Shown piece after piece: positions 1-13,122 of a DNA stretch of 64,000 nt. Source of the stretch: Styela clava (lineage: Eukaryota > Chordata > Ascidiacea > Stolidobranchia > Styelidae); contig NC_135256.1 of assembly GCF_964204865.1 (NCBI RefSeq), positions 19,187,703-19,251,702 of the forward strand, in the 5' to 3' direction. The notes below the pieces were generated by a model, which saw only the letters and a list, made by a program, of their open reading frames with translations, made no database searches and was not told the DNA's origin. The translations under genes were made by a program, and so were the position numbers. How positions within the stretch are numbered: the stretch's first letter is position 1; every line of letters starts with the position of its first letter.

Positions 1-189
1 ACGTACTACACGAATATTCACATATTTACAATTGCTGAGATCATACACCATAACAACGCCTTTGGTTGACATTCATATTTCTCCTATTCATATTTGAATG
101 ACGATCAAAATCATGATATTTCAACAATCAACGATAAAAATTATATTAAATAATTTTGTTTATGCTTATAATATTTATTAACAACCGTT
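1..189. other. No gene recognised at left edge
   Basis: AT-rich sequence with no supported reading frame or repeat. It ends at the target-site duplication of the fold-back element that follows. Confidence 0.4.
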
Positions 190-850
190 GACGTGTATGG
201 TGGCCCATCGTTGTCACGCGTAAAATTTAAAAAAAAAATGAAAAAGCGAAAATAAAAAAATAGTTGTGAAAAAACATAAAAATAATTGAAAAAATAAAAA
301 TAAAAAATAAATTCAAACTAAAAAAAAAATTAAAAATAAAAACAAGAACAAAAAAAACGAAAAAAAAAAATTAAAAAAAAAAAATTGAAAAAAAAAAAAT
401 TGGGTAAAGAAGAAAATAAAAAGGTTGACAACAATGGTCCGCCTCGTGGCCCATCGTTGTCACGCGTTTTTATTTTAAGAAAATTTGATGCTGCTTGGGA
501 CCAACGTTGTCAGCTTTAATCCTACACGCACAAATGTGTATCCTAGGTTTCTAACTCACTACTGATTTTCATGAGCAATATTCAACAAATTCAACATGAA
601 AATGTTTTATAAATTCTCCATGCTACAAGTCCAACAAGAAGTAATATATTTATAATAATGATGAGAGAATATAGAATTGAATACAAAAGTTCGGCAAATT
701 TTTTTTTTTTTTTTTCGTTTTCATTTTCAATTTTTTTTTTTTAATTTCAATTTTTTTTATCATTTTTTTTTTCAATTATTTTTATGATTTTTCACAACTA
801 TTTTTTATTTTCAATTTTACACGTGACAACGATGGGCCACCATAGACGTG
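190..850. mobile_element. Fold-back (long inverted repeat) element, copy 1
   Basis: The element itself is 196-844. It begins TATGGTGGCCCATCGTTG and ends with the inverted complement, CCATCGT-type sequence closing in CCACCATA. The 6-bp direct repeat gacgtg lies immediately outside both ends (190-195 and 845-850) and reads as a target-site duplication. The interior is almost entirely poly-A/T-rich tracts that can fold back. The GGCCCATCGTTGTCACG motif recurs inside near 441-462. No transposase is encoded, so the element is non-autonomous. A second, longer copy in the opposite orientation lies at 17191-18223. The 6-bp duplication does not fit hAT (8 bp) or Tc1/mariner (TA); I cannot name the superfamily. 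Confidence 0.85.
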
Positions 851-3800
851 GTACCTATTGATATCAAATGAAATAACGCTGAAATTTAGTTTAATTCTTG
901 TCACGAGTTTCAACCCCGAGTATATAATATTATTTCATTGCATATTTGTTAGTGAGTTAGATACAAAATACAATCTATTCATAAAATTTTGAATTGCGTC
1001 ACTGCCTGTGACAAACATTTGCAGTCACTTCGAACCGGAATAGCAGACTAAATGCAAACAGTGGATGAAGTCCGCCCTTCCTAAAATTCCAAACCTCCAC
1101 TCCTCCTATTTGCAGGTGTGGTTTACCGAGGGATAACTGATCTGAAACATCCCATCCTCAAACTTAAAAGTGTCATTGCCGCTATTTAGCGATCTCTCGA
1201 TTATTGGCTGAGTTTATCTCTCAGGCTCAAATTTGACTGGGCCGATGTTTTAGCCTCGAACTTACCGTGTTTTACGGACCATAAAGAGCACTTTGAATCA
1301 TTTTACTTCTCTATAAAATCGATCGTGCGTATTACAGCCTGATGTGCCTTTACATTCCCTTGTTAACGTAACTTAATCAGTATATGAATAAATGAAATCA
1401 GCCTCATAGTTTTTCACAATATATATATATATATAAGCATATTATTGCTGTTAACTATAGTATTTTATCAAAACAACGCATACTCACTCAGGAGAAACCG
1501 CAAAATAGAGACAATCTCCTTAAATTCGGGAACATCCTCTTTCTCCAACTTAAAATGAAAGTCAGGGAACATACTGGATCAGATAGCCAGTTATTTGTTT
1601 TCGGAAGCATGGACTTGATGGTGGAGGAAGCCGTAACTGACCAGCGGTTAGGTGAACCACCCTACATTATATTTTATTACGTTATATTGACCTTATAGTT
1701 TCTGGGGGCGAGATAACGAAGTTAGACTCAGACCCGTTTTCGATTCAAACTAGCGGAAGTGGATATCAAACAAACAAAGAATCGTACATAACTAAATTAG
1801 AAAGACGTTGAATGTCGGCTTCTTACAAGTGTTTTTATCAACGACGTGAAAGACGTCTGTCGGCTTATCGAGAATAAGCTAATGTCATGGAACTGTTTTG
1901 AAGTTCTTGCCTATTTTGTCATAATTTAAGCTTGACAAAAAGACGTCCAAAATAACCATCATAAGATACTCTATCCGCGGGTTTAACTTGGTGGTACTTT
2001 CCGTATTGTCTTGTTATGAGACAAGATTACTTCTTCTTAGTGATTTCAGGTTTCACGTTGAAAATAGATGAATATATTTACGTGATTTGTGGCTTCTGAA
2101 AATTACTGCGAGAGCGACAACGTAGGTTGCCCGCGGCCAGTGGCAGGTTCAATAGTTTGATAACTGAACATAATTGTTCGTATTATTGAAGAATTTCGCG
2201 GCGACAAGGAAATTACTGTATTATTATCTATGCCCTTACAATCGTACATCACAAAGCGGCATATCAAATGCCTTAAATCTTTCCACCCGTCAACCCAAAG
2301 GTCGGGCGACTTTCTAATAATTTATTCTGCTAATGAGATAATGAATATCAGGAGAATTGTCAGAAAATAATATTATAGGCCTTAGTATATCCGGTATTTT
2401 ACTTCCAAGACACGACTGTGAAAAAGCTTACCGTTATTGCTTTACAGTTCGCTGCCCGTTCCGCTTACATATATATATTAGCTTGGATCGCGCTAGTCAC
2501 GTAAGCAGTTACATAAAGGTGACGGCATCAAATTCATTTCCTCAAACAAAATTTCAAATTAATGAGGCTTTCTAGTATTAAACTGACATTGAACCTAAAT
2601 AGCAAATTCTGATAATCGTAAAGAAGAGCATACGCGTTTTATGTCGTCTTCATAGCAGCGGGCCTTCTATTTTCAGTTCGAGTGAGGACTGACAAAACTA
2701 CGTTTATATCTTCTCATTTTGATGTTTATATACGTTCTTACAAAGTTATCAAAACTGTCAGATTTCCAAAAAATTGACAAAAACAATTAACCCGAGATTT
2801 TTATACTAAAATATCAAAATCCAGCACGAGGTAATACACCAAAATTAGACTTCCTAAAATTAATTCTAATAGGATTTACATTAATCAAATCGATGCATAA
2901 CAGCAAATCAGTTCGGCAACATAATTTGATTCACCGTGTAAGCTAATCCAATTTGATATTTTGTCAGAGGTTATGGGTTTACCCATTTCCCGCGCCTGTT
3001 GCATAATATTTTAGCCAAAAGTTGTTTTTTGACTAATAGAGCATTTCGTTCATAGCTGACCGCGTGTGAATACGCGTATATTTAACCCAGTACCACCAAA
3101 AAATTCGTGACTGCTTTTGATTTCCCCTATACCCGCGTCTCGTGTTTCAGTCATCATCGTGGTGAAACGCATAACCTCGCGGTTAGGGGATTCCGGAAAT
3201 TTGGTGTTCATGTAATCTATTACACAGAATTATATCATTTAAATCAATATTGGAGGGGGGAAGGCGGTCGCCATTAAAGATGAAACGAATAAAATTAAGC
3301 TGTGAGGTTCAACTCGAATGTGAAAATTGCTTTCAAAATTAAAAAGTTTATTCAATTAAGAAAACTGCATGCAATTATGAAAACTGCGAATACATGCGTC
3401 TTATCGCTGGGAGGTTTCTCATTAAAATTTTCCAACAGCCCCCTCTCGACCTCATTACGGCTTTGTTTATCACCCGTAAACAACTAGTTATAATATTTAG
3501 GATAACGATATCGAGTGGGGCCCCCATATTGACCAAGAGATGAAAGACGTTTGACGTCAAAAGATCGACCCAATTGTATTGATTCCAGCTTTGACTAAAT
3601 ACCAGTACAAAATCTGGAACAATTATACTTTGATTTTCTATCATTTCTTTATTATACAATATAACAGATTTGCATTAGGGCATTAACAATATGCAACATA
3701 AACTTGAAAATATTGAAGATTGGGGATGAATGAAATAGGGAAGACACTAGAACACAAACAAAAATAAGTTTTTGAAAGTAACAATGAGCAGTGATTGAAA

Positions 3801-5448
3801 AAGTATTAGCAGGAATAAACAAAAAATAACAAACTTTATGACAAGATGATGAATAAATAGGCATTGAAAAGATAGTTTCAGCAAACAACATCAGAGAATA
3901 TCTGCTGATTTATGTCTCATTATGGGCCTTGTTTTATTATTCGTATTCATATAACAGAATTAGCATTAACTGGAAATAAAATTGATATTTTCACAAGAAT
4001 TAAACAAACATATAACTCTAACAACAACTCGATCAGTAGATATGCTCAGAATACACTCGTTGAAGGGCTATGGACGGTGAATGTTTTGAAATTAATGCCT
4101 GATTTTAGTGGTATGCAATACAAAAGTGTTTAGACAGAGGTATGAGGACAATAAAAACAACGGTGTAATCCTCAAGAATCTTGATTGAAATAACTACAAA
4201 GCTTTTTTCGATAGGTTATACGTGTTGAAACCTACAGGAACAAATTTTACGCCAATTTTAATCTTCAAAAATTTTTGGAATAAGCAAAATAAATATTAAA
4301 GTGGTACAATACAGTAAAAGTTCATGATATAAATTTTGAGTAGGTCAAATTATTAACAAATGGGGACTATGGTTGACATGTACCAATGATACTATGATGC
4401 TTTCAAGCTCATTATTGAACTCCTGCTTTTTTGAAATGAAATGAATTTAAGCACCAGCTGTGTCAATGTCAATTAACCTATTCGGACAAAAGCTTATAAA
4501 CCATAGAATCTGAGGTAATACCAATAATTCAATATTGAAACAAGAAAAGTAAATAGAAATACTTCTACAAACAGTGGGACGAAATTAGTTTTTTTGGCTT
4601 CAATATAGACTTTACATGAAAAACAAATGTTATAGCTCTATTGGTTAAACTATACAATGACATGACATTTTTTTTAATTAGGCTTCATGAGAAATTTTAT
4701 ATAAAATTGAACTGGAAAAGGCACCTAAGAAAAAAAAATTGCAATAGCAAAAAAAGTTTATATATACTTTGGTATGTTTCGTCACTAATTAGTTGGCAAT
4801 AATATTCAATATCAAAATATAGAGGCACATACAATTATGAGATAGAAGTTGCCAGTTGTTATATTATCTGAACATTTGAATGCCACATCAAGTACCAGTA
4901 ATAAAAATTTACTGAGTGCAATAATTATTTGGCCAAGCATGTTTATCTATCATACATACTTAAATAAACTTGAACAGAAGAACATAATAAATTTAGCCTG
5001 TTAATGCTTCTTCACAACTATCATTGATTTTTAATTTCGCAATATGTATCTAAAAGCTTAAATGAATCTCTTAAAAGGAAAAAAGTTGATTGCAATGGTT
5101 CTTGAGACAAGATTTCTAAAATGATTTCAACATTATTAAAATGCCATTACTAATGCATTACTGATATACATATAATACTGAAAAGGTGAAAATCATGAGT
5201 TAGATGAATGTATGACTGTATTTTCTGCATGCTTGTATTTCTAATACTTCAACCAAAAACAAAAAAAGGATTAATTTCAGTAGTTTACACGATATTTCAA
5301 TTCTTGATTCAGCGTTGAAAAAGACTTTGATTCGTCAGGAACAAAAATTACAGCATCAATCAAATTTAATTTTAGTATGGTGAGAAATTGAAAAAATAAA
5401 AATAAAAAAGAATACCATAAGGTTGTGATTGTTGACATTTATAATATT
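851..5448. other. Long stretch without a recognised gene
   Basis: Only short unconnected open frames occur (the longest is under 100 codons), none with a recognisable domain or supporting splice signals. A short AT dinucleotide run lies near 1419-1434. The part next to 5449 would hold the 3' untranslated region of the DRAM-like gene. Nothing else can be supported. Confidence 0.4.
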
Positions 5449-6633
5449 TTAAGCAGGGTGCTCTGTGGCTGATGCAATATTTGGAAGAGATTTTGATGTG
5501 TCACATAAATGTGATATAATATTTGTATCTTTAATACATTGTTTTCTGTTGTTATTTTTATAACTACCTTGACAGTCAAAAGTTATTTCATCAGAGACCC
5601 GACTGCTGGGTGTTTCACAAACATGGTGCAGAATGGTTGTGTCACTGTGTGCATGACTCAGCAAAGATGCTTCAGGCGAGGAAACAAAAACATATTTAGT
5701 TCTCTGCGATGTTTGCTGGTTCTTGCTTTGCAATAGTGAAAAATTCAGTTCCGTTCCACGGCTTTTTAAAATGATTTTAACATTATTAAAATGCTTGAAC
5801 TCATATGCATACAGTGCTAAGCTGAACAATAAACAGCCTGTTAAAAGCCATTCTGTTACAGACCCTGCCAAGTCCAAATATCGTTTATACAAAGGCACAT
5901 CATGAATGATTGGGATACATGTTCCATTAGGAAAACGATATACAGGTGGCTCCAAAGAAGGTGCAATTAATTCTTTTAAATCTTCGTTTTTGTGAACAAC
6001 ATTAAACTCAAGTCTAAGGCAACCAAGTACTGTCAAAATACAAATTGACGAAATCATAATGCCTGCCGATACAAAGCGGAAGATGCAGACAATAATGGAG
6101 CACACAGACTTCCTGGCAACAGCCCTGTGCAATTTATGGGTCAGTATACTTGATAGCACGCAGTAAACCGTTCCGACAATAAAAGCGAGACCAGCTCCAA
6201 CATAGTGAGGAACTTTATTTTTGCTAACTTGGAAGTTACCAACCATTACAACGCCAAAACAGCTAAGAATTCCTGATATCAATGCAGCACTATTGAGATG
6301 ACTTCTTTGATCCATGTGTCGCATAAATCTCCATGCCAATATAACAACAATAATGCCGATAAATCCTTCTGTGTTTAAGATTAATCCAAATATGCTTGAC
6401 TCAGGGTGTTCAGTTCCAGTGTAGCTTATGTAAGGTAGGAACCATTTTTCCACATGACAGTTATTTTTTGCAAGAGTATATGTTGTTATCATTCCAAAAA
6501 ATGCTGTTACTCCCAAAAATATTGGCAAATGATGCCATGAGGGGTTTAAACACCATTTCTCTGCCATGTGTTTCATCCTCCACAAGTTTGTTGCGTAGAA
6601 TTTTATGAGGCAATAATTGATATCAGAAATCAA
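5449..6633 (-). CDS. DRAM/Frag1-family multispanning membrane protein (DRAM1/DRAM2-like)
   Basis: Single open frame of up to 394 residues. About six hydrophobic segments are visible: around residues 34-55, 80-100, 116-133, 144-165, 183-205 and 260-280. The first loop carries the signature FLPYISYTGTEHPESSIFG, which matches the family's 'PYIS-TG-PE-IFG' block. Established knowledge: DRAM proteins are lysosomal or endosomal membrane proteins that promote autophagy, in some cases under p53. Met1 is the longest start, but Met20 or Met23 (MAEKW, coding from 6567) would put the first membrane segment nearer the N-terminus, as in relatives, and may be the real start. The hydrophilic tail of roughly 110 residues after the last membrane segment is longer than in vertebrate DRAM1 or DRAM2 and is rich in Ser, Thr and His. 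No intron is needed; an intronless form could be a retrocopy or simply lineage-specific. Confidence 0.85.
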   Translation of the reverse strand: MISDINYCLIKFYATNLWRMKHMAEKWCLNPSWHHLPIFLGVTAFFGMITTYTLAKNNCHVEKWFLPYISYTGTEHPESSIFGLILNTEGFIGIIVVILAWRFMRHMDQRSHLNSAALISGILSCFGVVMVGNFQVSKNKVPHYVGAGLAFIVGTVYCVLSSILTHKLHRAVARKSVCSIIVCIFRFVSAGIMISSICILTVLGCLRLEFNVVHKNEDLKELIAPSLEPPVYRFPNGTCIPIIHDVPLYKRYLDLAGSVTEWLLTGCLLFSLALYAYEFKHFNNVKIILKSRGTELNFSLLQSKNQQTSQRTKYVFVSSPEASLLSHAHSDTTILHHVCETPSSRVSDEITFDCQGSYKNNNRKQCIKDTNIISHLCDTSKSLPNIASATEHPA

Positions 6634-9600
6634 AAATAACTATTTCATTTCAAAAGCTGCAAACATGTATATATACCAGTGAGAAACTATACTCTACCAG
6701 CATGTATAACTATAAAATTACATCAGAATTGATTTGGTATTCTAACTTTAGCTATGTTTCAAATCTAACTTCTGAATCTACTTCAGTTAATAATAAATCT
6801 CCATTTATCTAATTTATGAATACTGCAGTACCGTAAGGCAAGAATTAAAAAAAATCACCCAACTGCCTGGGGAATACCGGTAATTTATTAAAATCTAGCC
6901 TATACCAATGGTAGAAAAACGCAAAATATCACAATTCATGATACAGCACCTTCCATAACAAACTCACAGAAAAAAAAACATCAGTAAAAAAATTTACTGG
7001 CAATTGACTTAGTACGGTATTCCAGAAGGTTGAACCTTTGCGAAAATTGCCTTCATCTTTATCGCCTACTTACAGGTTTGGTATAGTGAGTACAGGTCAA
7101 TTAATTAGGCATGAAAAAATTTCCCAGAAAAATGGTAAACAAGGTACTTCAGTAAGCGGTTCTACATACCTGCATACAGACATAAAAACAAAAAGATCTA
7201 ACGATAGCTTCATAAATTCGCTCTTTCGCAAAAAATACTCGGGTAAGTGTTTTTATCGCTGACAGTAATAAGAAAGTGATTCTATTAGCTTCATTACTTC
7301 TATTCGAGCATATAATCTCGTATAGCCTAAAAGCGAATATAACGATGACCCAATTCGATAGCAGAAAGCCTACCCAACACGCAGCTAAACCAACAGCCCG
7401 CTGTTACACGATCAATTGAATGTTTACAATATACGTTGGCACGTCGCTTCAATATTTGCCTTTCTCGAAATGGCGTAGACGCGGGTAAACGCGATAGTCG
7501 TGCTGACCGATACAACAACATGTCGAAGTTTAAAAATTTCATTGTTGTATTGCGATCGACCAGCTTATGCAATCGACAACTTCTAAATTCTTTGCGAAAA
7601 ATTTGTTGACAGAAAACATTTGTTTGGAATGCCCAAATCAAAATATTTTCGACTTTCGTATTATAACAGGACCGATAAATTCAACTTATGCGTATGTGAC
7701 GAAAATATACAATAACATTCAGTTCGAAACCACTTGACACACTAACGACGAGCTTCTTGTTCGTAAACGACTGGTTAATATACAATATACACCCCTCTTT
7801 ATATGACGAGACCATCCACCAGCATTTGAGAAAAAAGTAGAAACGAAAACGAAACTAATCATCTGTTCCACTGTGTACCCCAGGGGTACTTTTCCCGATC
7901 ACAGTTAACTAAAAAATAAACCGAAAACTGTTTTCACGAAAATGGGTTTTTTCCTTATTTTGACTATGTACATAATATTTTTGGTTACTTATGCCTCAAA
8001 AGTTTGAGCATGTTTATAACCAATAAGGATATGTACATCCTAGATATATCCTTATTATAACGGTATAAGGATGGGGTACGCTTGGCATATTGCAGTAATA
8101 CGACCGCGTAATAATAGGAGATAGGTTGGCCTCATAACCGATCAACTCGGCCGGCTCTTCATTAATACAAAAAACTGTCGTTTTCAGTAAACAACGAAAT
8201 TGGATCGTGTTCGAAAATGTAGATAGAATGAGTAATATTACCTGAATACGGAATTTAATCCGTTAGCATACCTCCATAATATAATCAAGAAAGTTCGGGG
8301 AAGACATGATTAGTATGTTTAACGCCGCAATAGTTGACGTGTCAAGCTCGCTTGCACACTCTCAAAAAGAAATCAAAATGACAAGACGGTATAAAAGTGA
8401 ATTATTATAAATTAAAAATAAATTCTATGTAAACGATAATGTAGTTTTTGTGCTTTAATTATAATTGGACCTGCATAGGCAGTGCAAAGGTGAAAATATC
8501 GAGAGTTGTTTTTCATATATTTGGGACACTCAATCTGTTTTTAAAACAAGTACGGTCACTCAAACAGAAAATACCGAGTTTCCCGAAAATAAGACTTATT
8601 GAAAATTGAAGTAAGACCCTGTTTTATTTTTGAGGAAACACAGTATTTTCAGTCCGAGTGAGCGAACTTTAATTTCAATATAGCTTGCCCCCCAAACAGT
8701 CCCTGCGTGTACTTTTACGAACGATCCATCTTAGTGTGGAAGCCAACATTTGACAAGGCGACAGTTTGGCATCTTAAAAGCGATGACTAAGTATTAAAAG
8801 TGTGTCGTTTCGCTTCTGAAATTACAGGAAATCGCCTTTTAAAACAATCGTCTAAGATTTTTTGGTATTTGCTGTAACCAAAACAGTCTAATTCTAGTGA
8901 CATCTGACCCCAAAATTAAAGGTTAGCTCGGTTCTTAATTCCGCAGTCTGACTATACGCATCTACAGATTAAAGCGGGCTGGTGGCCAAATATTCACGTT
9001 TGCTCCAGCTGTTGTGCGGGAAATATTATCTGATAAGCAAATGCAAAAAGCGACTGTCGAGAAAAAGGTGTGGGGTGTAAAAGAGTAAAGAACGAATAGG
9101 CAATTGGAATATTTTAAAAGACCTATTTATCTCCATACATACTTCATACTGCCAAGTGCGGTCAAGCCTGAAGTACTCATTTCGTTGGCTTCAATACATT
9201 TCTCATGCTTGAGACTGGCCCAGTTTGAACGCTGAAGAACCAATTATTTTTCCCACCACTATTTTGAGTGGACTAATATTAATATCAGATACGAAAACAA
9301 AACTAACAAACATATGGACATTCGAAAAAATCGTAGTTATATAAGCTTTCCAGAAACTAAATTTGTTGCGTTGTAAATAAGTTTGTTTATGCCATTATTG
9401 TACCAGTCCGACTATCCACGTACACTTACCTCAGACTCAACGTAAAAAGTAAAGCTTGATTCCTTTTCAATTATGTGAGAACATTTTAGAGTTTTATTGA
9501 TGTGTTTACTGATGATAGAAACGGATCAGTTTAGGAAATTATATGTCAGAAACGCCTATTTCAGGATGAGCAATTCGAGTTGAGCATCGTTTATTTATAT

Positions 9601-9639
9601 ATGACACCTTATTTGATGAAACCACATTTTATCAGCGCT
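6634..9639. other. Intergenic, no gene recognised
   Basis: This stretch holds the presumed promoter side of the minus-strand DRAM-like gene and otherwise unassigned AT-rich DNA. Open frames such as 7327-7641 on the minus strand show no domain, no splice context and no conserved motif. No repeat could be defined here. Confidence 0.4.
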
Positions 9640-12005
9640 CTCATCCAAAACATTGGTGGAATTTAGGTGTATATATGATAATGCATGGGATAATATTGCA
9701 TTGTCCTAATGCAGCACCAAACAAAGTTTTATTACTGCTTCATGTGTGTCACTGTGTGTGGTCTCTGGTGTATTCAGCTGAATAACAGGAATGTTGTGAT
9801 TGAATGATGGTAGGTCATTTTGCAAATAAATGAGAATTTCTTCGTTAGTTATGATTTATTCTGTTACATATGTAAAAAATTTTAAACGCTTGTCATTGTG
9901 AACCCATAATATGTCACTGTGGTACAGTTAAACAGGCGAAAGCACTTTAGTTAGCGTCTGGAAAACGAATTCGTGATTGCACGCTGTGGATGTCACGCGC
10001 GCTTCAAATTATGCCATACTATTCGGTATGCTGCAACGTTTCGTTTCATTTGGTTTGCTCGTCGAATTTCATTCTCAAGGGACCTTGTAAACTAAACGCT
10101 CGATTGCTTGTCACCCACACACTTATAAACTCGAGGGTTTAAAAATTGTATGCCCCATTTTGGGGGAAGGTGATTGATAATCCGAAGCAAATAAAATAGC
10201 TAACTATGCATGACTGGTGTCACTATCACTTTTTCCGAATTAAACAATTTTCACGATCGTGAAATATATTATGGAATGAACAAATATGCACAGTTAGTTT
10301 GCAGACATGTAAATATACTTGGGTCAAAGAACGAGCCGAACGTGAAAAAATACGTGTCTCAAGTTTCAACGAGTAAGTCCAAAGTCCGAATCATCAAAAA
10401 AACATCAAGCAAATACCCTTGTTGTAGCTTAGCACACTATATATATTACGCTCAAATTTACCATCTTTATTGGCGACTTTCCCAAAAATTATATATATTC
10501 ATTGAGCATTACGATTTCATTATTTTACCCTTCAGTAATCGCCTTCTGAGTGAAAACTTGGAATACAAGACAAAATCAGAAGCGGAAGATAAGGTTCAGG
10601 TCGTTCTGGTATTGGAATCGATCTTATATTACGAGACAACTTACATTAAATTTGTGCAATTCTGTCTTTCAACAACAACAATGATAGTTTTGTAAACAGA
10701 AAAATCAGGATCGGGTCAAAAAGATCAAGTGCGAAATAAAATATTTTGGTTGTCGACCACTTTGAATGGCGGTAGACCGTTTTCAGTAGTTGTTAATTTA
10801 CGTTTAAAAATGCACTATTAAGATAGACAAATCGACGCTGTTCTTCCTATTCTTCAGGAAAACAAAACAAAGTTGAGCGGAATTTTTATTTGCAATTTGT
10901 GCATGATAAATAATTTCTTTTGTCAGATTTGTTGTGTTCGTCCACAAACATCGAAGTGAGCTCAAGTAAATATTGGCTAACAGACGTCTTATCATGAAAA
11001 AACTAAAGGATTTACCAATAAAAACGGGTCGGGAGAATTTCGGATTAAATAATATAAAACTCGAGGACAAACTCATGGTTTTCAGTTCAAAGAGACCGAA
11101 CTGAAAATTTGTTTCTATTTTTATCACAAAAACTACGTTTTGACTCGTTTTTAGTAATTTTTAGAGTGGGCGAATTCTCATATTGTAGTTCACCTTATGA
11201 AGAAATGTTTATCGAAGAAAATAATTTGTTACTCAGAGCTTGGTATGTTTTATTACCGTAACGCGTTTCTAATGTGACATTATCTCTAACCTATGCCAGG
11301 TATATGTAAGTAGAACACGATGCCTAGCATCATACGCACGTCGAAACCCCCGAAATATCTGTTCAGATGGCTTATGATAAACAATATTACAAATCTGACA
11401 TGGTCACACAATAGCATCATTATTTTATAAATATTTCACTTCTGGAAAAACGCCATACTTTGACTGGAGAAACAATATTCTTTTCAAGTGAAGTGGAATA
11501 TCGCTCAAATTGTTATACACATACTAAGATGCAATAATACACACAACCTTACATAAATATTACCATGTGTCTGAACGTATATGAAAAAGCTCAACTTCGA
11601 ATTTGTTGACAAAGAGTATATCTCAGATACCGTAATTGATTTATCATAGTGAATGTGAACATAAATCACACGAAGTTTATTTCTGAGCGTTAAAAAATCT
11701 TTAATAAACACAGCCGAAGGCGCATGAATGAACGTGAATAATGGTTTATTGCCAACGCAAATCTAGAAATTTCTCGAATTCACTGTATCTATCACAATAA
11801 ATGCGTCTGTCAGAAGATGCGATTTTACAACAATTACAAAGCCATTTTCACTGGTTGATTTGTCAGTTGCATCAGTAATGAACACTAAATAAATCTCAAT
11901 TTTTAATGAATAATTGGGTAAAATGTGAATATCCAAGGTCTTGGGACGCTTATCAGCAGCTCTTTATCGCCCTCTGTCGGCTTTGCATTACATTAGTCGA
12001 GATTA

Positions 12006-12113
12006 TTCTCGAACATTCCAGAACCATGATATTAATGAATAATTTTGCGTCAAATATCGCAATAAGAAGCAATTTTCGAAATATCTAGAATGTGTCCTTA
12101 TGCTATATATAAA
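12006..12113 (+). promoter_or_regulatory. Heat-shock promoter: HSEs and TATA box of sHSP copy 1
   Basis: A perfect four-unit heat-shock element lies at 12006-12023: TTC-tc-GAA-ca-TTC-ca-GAA. A second, imperfect four-unit array lies at 12073-12090: TTT-tc-GAA-at-ATC-ta-GAA. A TATA box (TATATAAA, about 12106-12113) follows, 76 bases before the ATG at 12189. Heat-shock factor binds alternating nGAAn units as a trimer, so this predicts heat- or stress-inducible transcription of the gene that follows. Confidence 0.85.
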
Positions 12114-12188
12114 GCAGATGATCGAAGCAAATATTCATTAACAGATAACAAGGTTTCTGAACCCATCTACGAAGACAACAACTGAAAT

Positions 12189-13122
12189 ATGGCTTTCACA
12201 ATTACTTTCTCCAGGCCAGCTCAACGTCGCCGATTTTATCCATCTCGATGTTGCGATTTTTTGGAACCAATGTTGTGGACATCTGCTGTTGTACCAAGAG
12301 ATGATACTGATGATTTTTCAAACTTTCTCCAAGCCCTTATCGGCAGGTACATATAATATATATATATTATCCTTTTTCAGTAACTTTTGCTTCTATAAGG
12401 TTTCGATATTCGGTCCAGATAGTTATACAATGGCATGAAGAAAAAATTTGGAATAAAATGCATTTTTGGCATTCAGCAGCAAAGGTGAAATACCATTTAT
12501 AATTTGAAATAAGACTATTTTTTCTTATATTTATACAATAATGAATACATGTTAACTCGATCACAACCTTATCTAGGAACGAATCCCAAAACAATGCGAA
12601 TAAGCAAGTAGAAGTGACACATGACGAATCAGAACATAAAAAACAGTCATTTCCGGAAAAATATGCAATGAATATTGATGTTCAAGATTTTGCACCTGAA
12701 GATATCAAAGTAAAGGTACAGGGAGATAATTTAATCGTTGAAGCGAAACAAGAAGTGAAAAAGGAAGAAGAAGGAATGTTCTTCCATAGTTTCAAGTGAG
12801 AAAATCCTTATCATGTACCTGAACATACTATATTTATATTTTATCGAGTATTTTGTTACAAAGTAAAGTTTTTGTACATTCTGTCTGATTTGAGCTGTTA
12901 TTGACATATTACCTATTCCTTATATTTAATCTAACTCACATACAACATTACAGGGAACTACGAAGAACACTTGAAATCCCCAATGGAGTAGACAAGAAAA
13001 ATATTACATCAGCATACTCTAGCGGCGGAATTCTTGAAATTGAAGGTTCCTTTCTACCACCAAGCATAACCGAAGATCCAGAAGAGAAAACGGAACTTGA
13101 CATTGAACGTAGCGACGAATAA
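12189..13122 (+). CDS. Small heat-shock protein (alpha-crystallin/HSP20 family), copy 1, intact
   Basis: Three coding exons, 12189-12346, 12577-12795 and 12954-13122, with GT-AG introns. Their phases close to 546 nt, giving 181 residues. The protein opens MAFTITFSRPAQRRRFYPSR and has an Arg/Trp/Phe-rich N-terminal region (about 1-55). A charged linker follows, then the alpha-crystallin domain at about 80-160. The domain shows the beta-strand blocks YAMNIDVQDFAPEDIKVKV and NLIVEAKQE, the arginine-bearing strand SFKELRRTLEIPNGV, and the terminal SAYSSGGILEIEG (family consensus 'S-x-x-G-x-L-x-I'). The short tail is acidic. Established role: ATP-independent chaperone that forms oligomers and holds unfolding proteins. 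A heat-shock promoter lies directly upstream. A candidate poly-A signal AATAAA is at 13676-13681. A diverged copy lies at 20889-21663. Confidence 0.92.

Noticed and set aside
196-844. Poly-A tracts as a retrotransposon tail
   Set aside because: A/T tracts occur in both orientations between inverted ends with a 6-bp duplication, which indicates a DNA fold-back element rather than a polyadenylated retroelement.
10210-10695. 161-codon plus-strand frame upstream of sHSP copy 1
   Set aside because: The corresponding sequence in tandem units 2 and 3 (near 15090 and 18880) is broken by many frameshifts and stops. No domain or splice context; probably a chance frame in non-coding repeat.
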